Of a stretch of 42,571 nucleotides of DNA, positions 15,670 through 25,200 are shown one piece after another. Origin of the DNA: Spartobacteria bacterium. Lineage in GTDB: Bacteria; Verrucomicrobiota; Verrucomicrobiia; Chthoniobacterales; Chthoniobacteraceae. The stretch is from contig JANXZI010000459.1 in the NCBI GenBank assembly GCA_025355595.1, positions 1 to 42,571 of the forward strand. The letters run 5' to 3'. Below the pieces are notes generated by a model, which ran no database searches, had not been told where the DNA came from, and was given only the letters and a program-made list of their open reading frames with translations. Position 1 is the stretch's first letter; every line of letters starts with the position of its first letter. A program made the position numbers and the translations under genes.

Positions 15670-16611
15670 TTACCCGGGAAAGCCCGCGTGCCGCTCCGCC
15701 AGATGTCGGATGATCCCGTGCAGCAGCGCCAGTCGCGGCATCTTCGCGCCCGCGGCGACACCCTGCCGCAGCGGCTCGCCCCAGATCGCCTCCACCTCCA
15801 CGGGCCGGCCGAGTTCGTAGTCAATCATTGAGGATGGCTTGTAGTCTCCCATCGAGCCACTGCGCTCGATCTGCCAGTCCGCAAATGAATCCGGGATCGC
15901 GTGTCCGAGGCCCCGAGCGGCATCGAGCAATTCATCCATCAGCGCGCGCGCCTCCGCTCGGAGCACCGCGTCCGCGAGCACATCCGCGACGTTGGCAAGC
16001 GCCCCAATCGACAGGCCGTTGAAGGGCACATTCCACATCAGCTTCCGCCAGCGCTCACCATCGAGGTCGCCCACCGCCTTCGCCTCCACGCCCACAGCGC
16101 TGAACGCATCCGCAATCCCGCGCACGCGCTCCGACACAGGCCGCCCAGATTCGCCGATCGAAATCGAACCGTGATCCAAATGCCGGATCACACCCGGCGC
16201 AGTGCGGTTGATACACACAAAGCAGAGCCCTCCCATCACGCGCTCCGCGCCCCATCGCCCGCTGAGAAACGCCTCGTTGCCAAGCCCGTTTTGCAAAGTG
16301 AGCAGCGCCGTCCGCGAGCCGATGAGCGGCGGCAGCAGGCGCACGAGTTCCGCATTCGCCGTCGCCTTCAGTGCGATGATCACGAGATCCGCCGTGCCGA
16401 TTTCCTCCGACGTCGCCGCACACTGCACGCGCGGCAGATACACGTCGCCGCCCTTCGTGAAAATCCTCAGCCCATCGCGCCGCACCGTATCGAGATCCGC
16501 CCGCATCAAGAAATGCACATCGTGCCCCCCGTGCGCGAGCATCCCGCCGTAATAGCATCCGACCGCGCCGGAACCGACGACTGCGATTTTCCCGAGCGGA
16601 CTTTGATTCAT
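15670..16611 (-). CDS. 2-dehydropantoate 2-reductase family (PanE/ApbA-like)
   Basis: The ATG at 16611 (MNQSPLGKIAVVGSGAVGCYYG) is chosen because the NADP-binding GxGxxG motif starts a few residues later, as in the family. The track start at 16680 lies in a low-complexity repeat. The product has 313 residues, the usual length. ALKA, LTLQNGLGNE and ERWRKLMWNVPFNGLSIG supply the expected catalytic lysine and asparagine positions. PanE reduces ketopantoate to pantoate for coenzyme A. Many genomes carry several paralogues with other 2-oxoacid substrates, so panE is not assigned. No other pantothenate gene is near. Confidence 0.92.
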   Translation of the reverse strand: MNQSPLGKIAVVGSGAVGCYYGGMLAHGGHDVHFLMRADLDTVRRDGLRIFTKGGDVYLPRVQCAATSEEIGTADLVIIALKATANAELVRLLPPLIGSRTALLTLQNGLGNEAFLSGRWGAERVMGGLCFVCINRTAPGVIRHLDHGSISIGESGRPVSERVRGIADAFSAVGVEAKAVGDLDGERWRKLMWNVPFNGLSIGALANVADVLADAVLRAEARALMDELLDAARGLGHAIPDSFADWQIERSGSMGDYKPSSMIDYELGRPVEVEAIWGEPLRQGVAAGAKMPRLALLHGIIRHLAERHAGFPG

Positions 16612-16620
16612 CGCCGGCCA

Positions 16621-16707
16621 TTCAAATTCCGCAATCCGCACTCCGCAATCCACATTCCGCCGCCACCCACAGCTATTCAAAAGTCAAAATCCAACATTCA
16701 AAATCCG
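16621..16707. repeat. Short direct-repeat tract beside tRNA
   Basis: Units like ATTCCGCAATCCGCACTCCG followed by CAAAATCCAACATTCAAAATC form two blocks of imperfect direct repeats between the PanE-like gene and the tRNA. It looks like one arm of the kind of cassette seen elsewhere in the window. No matching inverted arm is seen nearby. Confidence 0.5.
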
Positions 16708-16711
16708 GGAG

Positions 16712-16784
<73 letters not shown>

Positions 16785-16858
16785 GTTTACAGAGAAAATT
16801 CGCACTTCACAGAACCATTTCTCCCAGCTTTTTCTCGGTCGTTTTCCACGGCCCCGGC

Positions 16859-17473
16859 ATGAGTGCGGCCCTGCCTGTGAAAACTTGGAACCCAACCCGT
16901 GTGCAAAATCTCGTCCGTCATAAATCGGGCAGATACTACGCTCGAATTTTCGCCAACGGCAAGGAGACTTGGAAAAGCCTCAAGACCGACATCCTTGAAG
17001 TTGCCAGGGTGAAGCTCCGTGAAATCTCCGGCTCCATCGAAAAAGCGGCTCACGCCGGCCACGCCGAGCAGCGCGAAAAAATGAAGATGGAAGACTGCAG
17101 AGTGATTTTCACAAACGGATCGACGACGGATTTGGTCTGCGCGGAAGGGGTAAGCTGATGCGCCGAATCGGCGAGGGCACCAAAACACAACCGCAAGCAA
17201 ACTCTCGTCGCCTTGCGGCGTTCATGGGCCGCACTGGCGGAAAAAAACGTCCGCAAGATTACCGAGCGCGAAGTCGGGGAGTGGGCGGAGTGTTTCGCGG
17301 CGGAATATTCTCTCACTCGCTACAACAGCACCCTCGATACGCTTCGCGCCTTGTTTGAAATCGCTGTTGCGGCCGGTGCTCGCACTGAAAATCCAGCCAT
17401 GCGCATTGGACGTGTCACCGTGAAGCAGAAGCAGCTTCCATTGCCCGAGCGGGAACATTCCGCGGATTTGTGA
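16859..17473 (+). pseudogene. Tyrosine-recombinase (integrase) remnant
   Basis: Two ORFs in the same frame (16859-17158 and 17213-17473) are separated by an in-frame TGA at 17156. Read through, they give the start of a phage-type integrase. The arm-binding region has VRHKSGRYYARIFANGKE. After a scrambled stretch comes the core-binding domain, KQTLVALRRSW, ITEREVGEWAECFAAEYS, YNSTLDTLRALFEIAV and NPAMRIGRV. The frame ends at LPLPEREHSADL, where the catalytic R-HxxR-Y domain should follow, and none is found downstream. With the tRNA 75 bases away this marks an old, decayed integration event. Confidence 0.8.
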
Positions 17474-17685
17474 AAACCATCCTCAGCGCTGGCGCACGGT
17501 GCTCACGCTATGGCCCGACTTTATCGGAAAACTTAAAGCAATGTCTTCAGCCTGGGAGTTCATTTCCCGACCGCAAATGCGCGGGAAAGCTAGCCCGCCT
17601 GCGATCCGCAGGGCGCAAAATCCCTCTGAATACGTTTCGTATAATCGGCTTCGCGACTTCTGCGTGAATCTAGTTCAACACGCGT
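17474..17685. other. Spacer, possibly decayed element DNA
   Basis: No convincing gene, repeat or terminator. The ORF at 17499-17762 overlaps the next gene on the other strand and has no recognisable features. It may be the rest of the lost integrative element. Confidence 0.4.
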
Positions 17686-18033
17686 TTAGGACGCTGGCCG
17701 ATGGTCGTGAGGTAGGGCGCTTTTTTGCGTGGCGTGCCAGAGCTTCGACACACCGTAGATGAGCGCCGCGGGCTTCAACATCAGCAGCGCAAGGTGGATC
17801 ACTCCGCCGAGGATGCGCGTAGTCGGGAGGACTCGCAGCGCGTACCCTGCGCCGAGTGCGGATAGGACCGTCTGGTGCGGGTGGAGTTGGGTGTACGCGC
17901 CCAAGTCGTCGAGGCAATGCTGCGCGGTTGTCTTGAGCGCAGCAAGGTGGTCTTGAATGAACTGCTCGGGGCTGCGGGCCGGAGTTGCCGCGGCCTCCGA
18001 GCCGGGGCCGGGTGCTGGATTCGTGGGGGACAT
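17686..18033 (-). CDS. Small membrane protein of unknown function
   Basis: This 115-residue protein has a Pro/Ala-rich N-terminus, then an amphipathic stretch (EQFIQDHLAALKTTAQH) and two hydrophobic segments (about residues 58-90). It starts 7 bases after the stop of the DUF883-like gene, so the two form an operon. No named family was recognised. The context suggests a small envelope/stress protein acting with the DUF883-like partner. Confidence 0.75.
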   Translation of the reverse strand: MSPTNPAPGPGSEAAATPARSPEQFIQDHLAALKTTAQHCLDDLGAYTQLHPHQTVLSALGAGYALRVLPTTRILGGVIHLALLMLKPAALIYGVSKLWHATQKSALPHDHRPAS

Positions 18034-18040
18034 GGCGCAG

Positions 18041-18331
18041 TTAGTCGAGGTGCAGCTTGTGGCCCCAGCGCTTGAAGAATCTGCCCGTCTTATGGGTGTA
18101 ATCGTCCTGATCTTCGCGCGCCATGGCCCAGCCGATGAGTACGCCGAGGAGCAGGCCTCCGCCGAAAACGCTGAGCACGGAAGTCCCGGGATGGTCGCGC
18201 ACGTAGCGCTCGCCGGTGTGCAGCACCTCTCCGGCCTTTTCTTTCGTCGCCTCCCAAGCCTTGGCCGCGCCCTCCGCGACAGTCTGAGGTGGCGTGGGGG
18301 TGGTGGGATTCGTGGGATTTTCGTAGTTCAT
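18041..18331 (-). CDS. DUF883/ElaB-YqjD-like membrane-anchored protein
   Basis: From the ATG at 18331 (MNYENPTNPTTPTPPQ) the product is 96 residues; the track start at 18376 is less likely. It has a helical region (AAKAWEATKEKAGEVLHTGERYVRDHPGTSVLSVFGGGLLLGVLIG). The motif RDHPGTS-V followed by a Gly-rich transmembrane helix is the signature of the DUF883/ElaB/YqjD family, whose members are tail-anchored in the inner membrane, bind ribosomes and are induced in stationary phase in E. coli. YqjE-like and YqjK-like genes lie 1 kb away on the other strand. Confidence 0.85.
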   Translation of the reverse strand: MNYENPTNPTTPTPPQTVAEGAAKAWEATKEKAGEVLHTGERYVRDHPGTSVLSVFGGGLLLGVLIGWAMAREDQDDYTHKTGRFFKRWGHKLHLD

Positions 18332-18585
18332 AATGGTGTGGGTTGGGTTAGGAAGAGGGCGATGGCGGAGTTCCAATTGGAAAACGCGACACCGTTTCTT
18401 TCCATCTCATCGCGCCACCCTCCCGCGCTGCGCTTAAATTTTTTTTCTGCGATCGCGAAAATTTCCCCATCAATCCGATGCAGGCGGAATTTTCACCGCG
18501 TCGGACGTGAACTGGCAGACTTTCCACTGCCGTTCCGCGCAGGCCGTCGCGCACACGCTCGTATCCGCAGATTTTGGACGTCCTC

Positions 18586-18621
18586 AAAAAAAACGGGCGG
18601 GCGGTGTTACCCGCCCACCCG
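18586..18621 (-). terminator. Intrinsic terminator of the 18649-18975 gene
   Basis: On the minus strand CGGGTGGGCGG pairs with CCGCCCGCCCG (11 pairs, one G-T) around the loop GTAACA and is followed by eight T. It lies 28 bases after the stop codon of the upstream secreted protein gene. Confidence 0.92.
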
Positions 18622-18648
18622 ATGTGACTATCGCTTTAGATTGGTTGC

Positions 18649-18975
18649 TTATTCGTCATCCACTTCGATGCGGCTGATGACGCGGTTGTCGCCGTCGAGG
18701 ACGTAATGCACGCTCACGGGGATGCCCACCTTGATCCGGGCACGCACTTGGTCTTCGGTGAGGATCGTGCCCTTTTTGGTCACATAGACCACCTTCGTCC
18801 CGTAGCGATAAGTCACCGGGCCGGAGGTTTCCTTCACGATGAACGTTTTTCCGGGCGCGTATTCGTGAATCGTGCCGGTGGTGGTGACGGTTTTGGTCGT
18901 CGTCGTCTCCACGACGTCCGCAGCGATGGCCGCGGAAACGCAGAGGGCGAGGAACGGAATGATGATCTTTTTCAT
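18649..18975 (-). CDS. Small secreted protein of unknown function
   Basis: The ATG at 18975 starts a clear signal peptide (MKKIIIPFLALCVSAAIAAD), whereas the track start at 19053 adds 26 hydrophilic residues. The mature protein of about 90 residues is beta-rich, beginning with a Thr-rich stretch (ETTTTKTVTTTGTI) and continuing with GPVTYRYGTKVVYVTKKGTIL and VHYVLDGDNRVISRIEV. It resembles small exported Verrucomicrobial proteins without a named function. A strong terminator follows, so it is a single-gene unit. Confidence 0.85.
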   Translation of the reverse strand: MKKIIIPFLALCVSAAIAADVVETTTTKTVTTTGTIHEYAPGKTFIVKETSGPVTYRYGTKVVYVTKKGTILTEDQVRARIKVGIPVSVHYVLDGDNRVISRIEVDDE

Positions 18976-19290
18976 GTCGTTGTTTTTGTTGTTTGTTGGT
19001 GTTTTTTGCCCCTCGCCGGAATGGCGAAAGGCATGGCAGAATCGCGCGGGCATCGCGTGGTGCGCTTATTTATTCTCCTTCTTAAATCCCACCGATTGCC
19101 GAGTCATGCATGAGTATCGGCGACCCTGTGGCCGGTCGCATTTTTCTGCATAAAGATACCCGCGACCGCACGCCGGGTTGCGATGGATGGGCATGTGCAT
19201 CCAGACGCCCGCAGACTTTGTGAGCGGATTGGGAAGACCCTTCTTCGCGAAAAGCACACCCGCCTTTCCCACTTTGACGACTCTGAAAAA
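18976..19290. promoter_or_regulatory. Divergent intergenic region (315 bp)
   Basis: This spacer lies between the minus-strand secreted protein and the plus-strand YqjE-like gene and should contain both promoters. A small palindrome around CATGCATG (near 19107) and GACC-GGTC pairs are visible. No definite promoter or RNA gene was recognised. Confidence 0.4.
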
Positions 19291-19704
19291 ATGAACCATC
19301 CCACTTCCCCACCGGACCCGACTGGCTTGTTGGCGCACGCCTCCGGCTGGCTCGCGGCCGCACTCAGATACCTCAAGGCGCGGCTGACGCTCGCGGGCAT
19401 CGAGGCAAAAGCGGCGGGAGCGCAGTACGGCATAGCCATCGCGATGGTGGCCGGCGCACTTTTTATTGCACTGCTTGGCTACGTCTTCCTCGTCCTCACG
19501 GTGGTCTTCGCGATTGCCGCGGCTTTTGGCGGAGGCAAGGCGTGGCTCGCGGTCATGGGAGGCGCGGCAATTTTACATCTCGTCGGTGCGGTATTGCTCG
19601 TGGGGCTCGCGCGCCGCCGCTGCAAGACCGGCGCTTTCGAGGACACGCGGGCTGAATTCAAAAAAGACGAACAATGGCTAACCCACCTGACCGCAAAGCA
19701 CTGA
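19291..19704 (+). CDS. YqjE/holin-X-like membrane protein
   Basis: From the ATG at 19291 the protein has 137 residues. It starts with an amphipathic helix (GWLAAALRYLKARLTLAGIEAKAAG) and has two transmembrane helices (about residues 45-75 and 80-105), with a charged tail. This is the layout of the YqjE / phage holin family (Actinobacterial Holin-X, PF07332), found with DUF883/YqjD genes. These proteins are not phage genes; they form a stress-induced membrane set of unclear role. The next gene overlaps its end by 31 bases. Confidence 0.85.
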   Translation: MNHPTSPPDPTGLLAHASGWLAAALRYLKARLTLAGIEAKAAGAQYGIAIAMVAGALFIALLGYVFLVLTVVFAIAAAFGGGKAWLAVMGGAAILHLVGAVLLVGLARRRCKTGAFEDTRAEFKKDEQWLTHLTAKH

Positions 19705-20030
19705 TTGCCGAACTCGCCGCGTCCCGCGCTGCGCTCACCGGCTACGCCACCGCACTGCGCGATGACGTTGCGCTTGGCGCAAAGCTCAAACGGAGCTTCC
19801 ACGCGAATCGAACGGCCTGGTTCAGCGGCGCGGCGGTAGTCGGGCTGCTGCTCTCCAGGCTGACGGGCCGCCGGACGAAAGTCGTCATCCACTCGCCGGT
19901 CGCCGAGGCGGGCAAAGCGGGACTTGTGCTGGCGGCGCTGAAGTTCGGCCTCAATTTTGCGAAGCCTGCGCTGGTCGGCTGGATCACGGATCGCTGGCTG
20001 ATCCGTTCGCCAAAACATCCCGCGGCCTGA
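19674..20030 (+). CDS. YqjK-like small protein next to YqjE
   Basis: This 118-residue protein starts at the ATG at 19674, inside the end of the YqjE-like gene, so translation is coupled. A helical N-terminus (RKALIAELAASRAALTGYATALRDDV) precedes a weakly hydrophobic stretch with two possible membrane segments. By position and size it matches the small partner of YqjE (YqjK in E. coli), though similarity is too weak to be certain. It converges with the TamA-like gene 51 bases away. Confidence 0.8.
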   Translation: MANPPDRKALIAELAASRAALTGYATALRDDVALGAKLKRSFHANRTAWFSGAAVVGLLLSRLTGRRTKVVIHSPVAEAGKAGLVLAALKFGLNFAKPALVGWITDRWLIRSPKHPAA

Positions 20031-20081
20031 TCGGAATTCACGTCTCACTTTCCGCCGAAGCAAGGCCGGGAAGGCCCGCAT

Positions 20082-22214
20082 TCAAAACGCCACACCGATG
20101 CTGAAGTGGAATGCACCGCGGTCTTCATCCGGCCGCGGTGATGGATTCAGCCCATAGTCGAGTCGGATCGGGCCGAAGGGAAGATTGTAGCGCAGGCCCG
20201 CGCCGACTCCGTAGCGCAGGTCGCCGAGACCGAAGTCCGCCGCGCGCGGGCGCACGTTGCCGGCATCCGCGAACACCGCGCCTTTGAGATCGCCGTAAAT
20301 CGGGAACGTGTATTCGACATTGAATACGGTGAATGCCTCGCCGCCAATCGGACGACGGTTGCGGTCCTTCGGGCCGAGTTGGCGTTCGGCGAAGCTGCGG
20401 ACGCTGGCCGATCCGCCGCTGAAAAAGCGTTCGTCAATCGGCAGGTTTCCCGACTTCGTCCTGCCCATGGGGGCCACGACTCCACCGCGCGCGCCGAAGG
20501 CGAGGCCGGATTTGGCCGTCACCGGCAGATAGTAGGAAAAACGTGCCGTCCCGCGGAGAAACTCCACCTCACTCCCCAGCGCACCCGACGCCGCATCGAA
20601 GGTGACCGTGCCGATGAAGCCGCGCGTCGGGTTCGCCGGATTGTTGCGGTAATCCAGCGTGGAAGAGAGCCCGATCGAGTTCGCCAGATACTTTTCCGCG
20701 CCCAGCAGACTTCGCGGCAAAATCGTGGAGTCGGTAATCTTGACCTGCTTCGCGAGAAGAAATGCAGAGACCTCCCAGTGCTTGGTGATGTTGCGCGCGA
20801 GCGACGGTTGCAGACCGAATTCGTTTTTCGAGTATCCCTCTTCAGTGCGCGTGGTCGCGTAGAGTCGCGCGCGGAAGCGATAGTCGCTCTCGAAGAACCA
20901 AGGATCGGACCAAAGCACTTCACCTTTGTAGCCGCGGGAGGTGTATTCGATCCCGAACGAGAGCGGGCGCGCGGCCCGCAGAAAATTCCGATCGGTGTAA
21001 GTCAGGCTCGCGATCGCACCCTCGTAGCTGGCGAAGCCGAGCCCGATCCCGAATTCCTTCGCCTTGGCCTCTTCGACTTCCACATCGAGCTTCACTTCAT
21101 TGCCCGGTGCCAACTGCGGGTTGATGCGCAGGTTCTTGAAAAGCCCCGTCTGGATCAACTCGCGGAATCTTTCGTCAATCAATTCCGGATCGTAAGTCTG
21201 GCCGCGCAATTTCATCAGACGGTTTTGCACGAACTTCGGACTGACCTTCTCCAGCCCGCGCAGCACCGCCCCGTCAAAATGATGCACCGCCCCCGGAGCG
21301 ACCGTGAATGCGACGGGCACACGGCTTTGTCTGGATGCTTCCTTGTCACCCGTCGCCGTGACTTGTGCGAGAAAGTGACCGCGCTTTTTGTAAAAATCCT
21401 CCAGCTTGCGTCGCGCAGCCTCGATCCGGCCAGTCGTGAATGGTTTGCCAGTGTCCTCGCTCATCGCCTTGGCCAGCTCCTCGCGTGGATAGGTGGGCGG
21501 GCCGATGAATGTGATCGGCCCGAACCAATACTGCGGGCCCTCCTCGATATTGAGGGTGAGCGCAGCCGTGCGTTTGTCGGCGCTCAGTGCAAATTGCGGC
21601 TGCTCGATCACCGCATCGAGGAATCCTTCCGCCGCGTAGAGCCGGGTCACGAGTGCCGCGCCGCTCTGCACGTCGGCTTCGACGAACGGCAGCGCCGTGT
21701 CCTTCTTCGTCCGCGGAAAACGCTCGCGGGTCGGCCCGAGCAGATAGTTGGTCACCTCGTCTGCGGTGTGGCTCTTCGCACCCGGCACCGCGACGCTGCC
21801 GATGATGGTCTGCGGCCCTTCCCGGACGGTAAGCCGCAGCGTCCCCGCCCCCGCGATCTGCCCCGTCGCGCTCACCTGCGAGTAGCCTTGCTTGCGGTAA
21901 TGGTTCTCAAGAAAGAACGCAGCGTCGTAGGCATTGGCGGCATCGAGGCCGGACTCCTCGATGGTCGCAAGTTGGCGCGCGATCGCCGTGCGCAGTTGCT
22001 TTTCCGTAAAGGCCGACGCACCGGAAAACTGCACCGTGAGCTTTCCTTTCATCGCCGGAGCAGGCACGTCGAGCTTCGGCAACTTGTCCGGCGCGGCGGC
22101 CGATTCGCGTTCCGGTGGAGTGTCCGCCTGCCCGAGCACGAAGTGTGCGGCCAGCAGTGCCAGCGCGAGCGTTCGGATGAGCGGCAATCTTCGGAATCGG
22201 GACGTCCGGTTCAT
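20082..22214 (-). CDS. TamA/BamA-family outer-membrane protein
   Basis: The ATG at 22214 gives 710 residues; the longer track ORF runs back into tamB in another frame and is rejected. After a signal peptide (LIRTLALALLAAHFVLG) there appear to be four POTRA domains (about 55-135, 140-230, 235-320, 325-400), for instance FKNLRINPQLAPGNEVKLDVEVEE. The C-terminal 16-strand barrel contains SASVRSFAERQLGP, the counterpart of the lid-lock VRGF motif with Ser in place of Gly, and ends in phenylalanine (FSIGVAF). It inserts or exports outer-membrane proteins together with TamB. The ATG overlaps the tamB stop (ATGA). The gene order is tamB then tamA, unlike E. coli. Confidence 0.93.
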   Translation of the reverse strand: MNRTSRFRRLPLIRTLALALLAAHFVLGQADTPPERESAAAPDKLPKLDVPAPAMKGKLTVQFSGASAFTEKQLRTAIARQLATIEESGLDAANAYDAAFFLENHYRKQGYSQVSATGQIAGAGTLRLTVREGPQTIIGSVAVPGAKSHTADEVTNYLLGPTRERFPRTKKDTALPFVEADVQSGAALVTRLYAAEGFLDAVIEQPQFALSADKRTAALTLNIEEGPQYWFGPITFIGPPTYPREELAKAMSEDTGKPFTTGRIEAARRKLEDFYKKRGHFLAQVTATGDKEASRQSRVPVAFTVAPGAVHHFDGAVLRGLEKVSPKFVQNRLMKLRGQTYDPELIDERFRELIQTGLFKNLRINPQLAPGNEVKLDVEVEEAKAKEFGIGLGFASYEGAIASLTYTDRNFLRAARPLSFGIEYTSRGYKGEVLWSDPWFFESDYRFRARLYATTRTEEGYSKNEFGLQPSLARNITKHWEVSAFLLAKQVKITDSTILPRSLLGAEKYLANSIGLSSTLDYRNNPANPTRGFIGTVTFDAASGALGSEVEFLRGTARFSYYLPVTAKSGLAFGARGGVVAPMGRTKSGNLPIDERFFSGGSASVRSFAERQLGPKDRNRRPIGGEAFTVFNVEYTFPIYGDLKGAVFADAGNVRPRAADFGLGDLRYGVGAGLRYNLPFGPIRLDYGLNPSPRPDEDRGAFHFSIGVAF

Positions 22215-25200
22215 TTGAATCTGATCAGGTATTTGAGCTGCCCCCGGAAATTCCCGCCCACGTCCACGCCACCGCTCAGCACGACTTGCTCGCTCAGCGG
22301 CAATCGGATTTGCACCGACTGCTGGCCGCTGTGCGGATCGGGCGCTCCCACATCGAACTGCAGATTCTTGAACGGTGTCTCTTTGGGCTGTGCCGGCTCC
22401 CGTTTCTTGAGAAGCTTTCCGAACAGTTTTTGCGCGACGAGCACTCCGGCGCGTCCCGCCAGCACGTTCGGATCGCCTGAAAGTTCCTTCGCCGTCGCTC
22501 CCGTGGCGAGCAGCGAGACGATCTCCGACTGCGGCAGCGGAGGCTCGCTTGTGAAGACCGCCCGCGGCGCGCTCGCATCGCCGGAAATGTAAACGCTGAT
22601 CCGGTAATCGCGGATCACCGATTCCCCGCGGAGGTCGAGTTGCGGAGTGAACGGCTTGGCCGCGGTGAAATAGATGTTGCCCGCGGAAATTTCGAGCCGG
22701 CTGAAGGGCAGCGAAGTCATGAGCCGCGTGATGGTGACCGAGCCTTCCAGCCACGGTTGGAATCCGGTGCCCGCGAGTTTGAGATCCAGCACGGCCTGCC
22801 CGTTCGCGAGATTGGCCTGAATCAGAAACGGATCCTTCGTCTTGATCGCCACATCGAATTTCCAATCGCGAAGCGGCGGTTTCGGAAAACTGATCACCTC
22901 GATTTCCCCAGGCGGTTGCGGCGCGGGACGGCCCGGCAGACCGATGGGGAGGATGTCGATGTCTTTGAAAAAGCGGCTCTTCGTCACCAGCACACTGCCG
23001 GAAACGGCGGCGGATTTGAAGGGGCCGACAATCCGCAGGTCGCTCGTGATCCGCGCGGTCACGTTGTCGTTCTGGATCACCAGCGCCTCGCGCGAGGTGA
23101 TGCGCAGATCGAAAACCGGCTCGGTGAGTTTCACCATCTTGATGCCGCCGCTCGCGCCAAACGATCCGCCCGCCACCGCGCCCTTGAATTGCCGGAACAT
23201 GATTTGATCACCAGCGAAATCAACGCGCGCCACCACATCGCTGATCGGCGGATGGCTCGTATCCTTGAGCCGCAGATGCGGGATGTCGGCCTGCGCCGCG
23301 CCGCTGAGTTCAGGCTTCCCGATGGTGCCGCCCGCTTTCACATCAATGGCTGCGGCACCATCAATGAATCGAATCGCCGGAACGAACGAGGTCACAAAAC
23401 CGAGCGGCGAGCGCGGCAGATTCACTTCCAGCGAGATCGGCGTGTTCGTGTCGAGCGCTTTGGCTTTTCTGATCACCGCCACGTTGAACGGCAGATCGCC
23501 GCTGATCGTGAGAGGCTTGATCTCACGCTGGGTCACGGTGCCGCTGAGCCTGAGGCGGTCGTCCCGCAGATTGAGATCGAGCGCCAAGTCCGCGGGTGCG
23601 AGTTTCTCGGCGGCGATGGATTGCAGCTTGCTCGCACGGAGGCTCACGCTCGCGATCAGATTCCGGATCGTGCCCTCGGCCGCGATCGTCGTGGTCATCG
23701 TGCCCGTCAGCAGCGGTCCCGCGGGCTTCGGTGCTTTCCTGAGCTTCGCGCTCTTGGATTGCGGCGTGGTTTTTGCCGGCGGCTTTAATTTTGCGATCTG
23801 CTCGAACAGCCGCGCCAGACTCACCTCGCGCGAGACGAGCGCGATTTTCACCGGGCCGTCGTCGGGGATGAGCAGGTCCGCATTGCCCGCCTGCGCGAGA
23901 TCGAGCGGCAGATTGATCGTGCCTTCGAGCAGCGTGAATCGTTGCTGCTCGAGCTTTGTCGCGATCGTGAGTTGGTGGCCTTTGAGGCCGAGGTCGAGCG
24001 TCAAGTCAGCGGGCGCGAATTCGGAGGCGGAGACCGGCTGGAGCTTGCTCGCGCGGATGCTCGCGTTCGCGACGAGGTTCCTGCGCGTGCCGCTCGCGGA
24101 GATGTCCGCATTCAGCAATCCGAGCACCGGCGACTTCTGCCCGAACTGCTCGCAGAGGATTTTCAAATCCACGTCCTTCGAGCTGAGCGCGACAGCGATT
24201 GGCGCATCCGCAGGAATGAGCGCGTCGAGAGTTTTTTCCGGCGCGAAAAGATCGAGCGGCAGTTCGAGCGAGCCGCTGAGCACGGTGCGGTCCCTCTGGC
24301 GCACGGCGAGTTCCTTTACGGCAAGCCGCTGGTTTTCCCAATGCAGCGATGTCCGCACTTCCCCCTGGTTTGTCGTCGCGCGGAGTTGCGGCACGTCGAT
24401 GATTCCCGGCAAATAGGTGGCCGCGAGATGCGCCGAGAGCTTTTCCTGTCCCGCAAATTTCCCGTCCACGAGGTCGAGCGTCCCGCTGCCGGAATGCTGC
24501 GCGGTCTTCGCTTCGCCGCTGCCGTTCCACGAGAGCGCGAGCGCGCCGCCGAACGGCTGCGGTTTCGTTTCCAGAGCCGCCAGCAGCGGCGCAAACGCAG
24601 ACAAATCATCCAGCTTCACCTCGGTCCACGCGCTGTATTTCAGCGAACCATCCAGTGCGATCTCCCCGCCGAGGCTCACGAAATTTCTCCCATCGAGATA
24701 GACGCCGAGACTCGGAATGTGCGCGACGTTGTTGACGATGTTCACATCGCCGCCGAGGTCGCGCAGGTTCAGGCCGTTGATGCGGATCGCCTTGCCGGCG
24801 ATCGTGAGCGCCCCGTTGTGCCGCCAGTTTGTCGTCTTCACGTTCCCGCGGACCGTCATTTCGCCCGCGAGCATCGTGGGGCTGCCCGGGACGACGAACG
24901 CGCTCAAATCCGGCGCTGCGAAATCAATCCCGAGGGCCAGCGGCGTGCTCTCCCATGACTTGAGATCGCCGGGGAGCGTGTAGGTGCCTTGCATGGCAAG
25001 GGAGTTCGCCGCTTTCGCCAGCGTCAGCTTTTCGAGTGTCACCGCGCTGCCGCGACTGGCGATGGCGAGTGCGAATCCATCGGCCGCATAGTCCGCAAAT
25101 CGCAGGCGCGCGACGCTGCCGCGGGTTTGCATGACGAGGTCGGCAAACACTGGCTGCTTTGGCTCGCCGGTGCCTTTTTCGAGGTGGATCGTGAAGCGCA

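Noticed and set aside
16859-17473. Two separate small genes next to the tRNA
   Set aside because: Both are in one frame and together match one integrase N-terminal half, so a single pseudogene is the better reading.
19291-19704. Prophage holin
   Set aside because: The YqjE-type holin-like family is chromosomal, and no other phage gene is near.
22215-22865. Upstream extension of the TamA ORF in the track
   Set aside because: It overlaps tamB in another frame; the true start is the ATG overlapping the tamB stop and is followed by a signal peptide.
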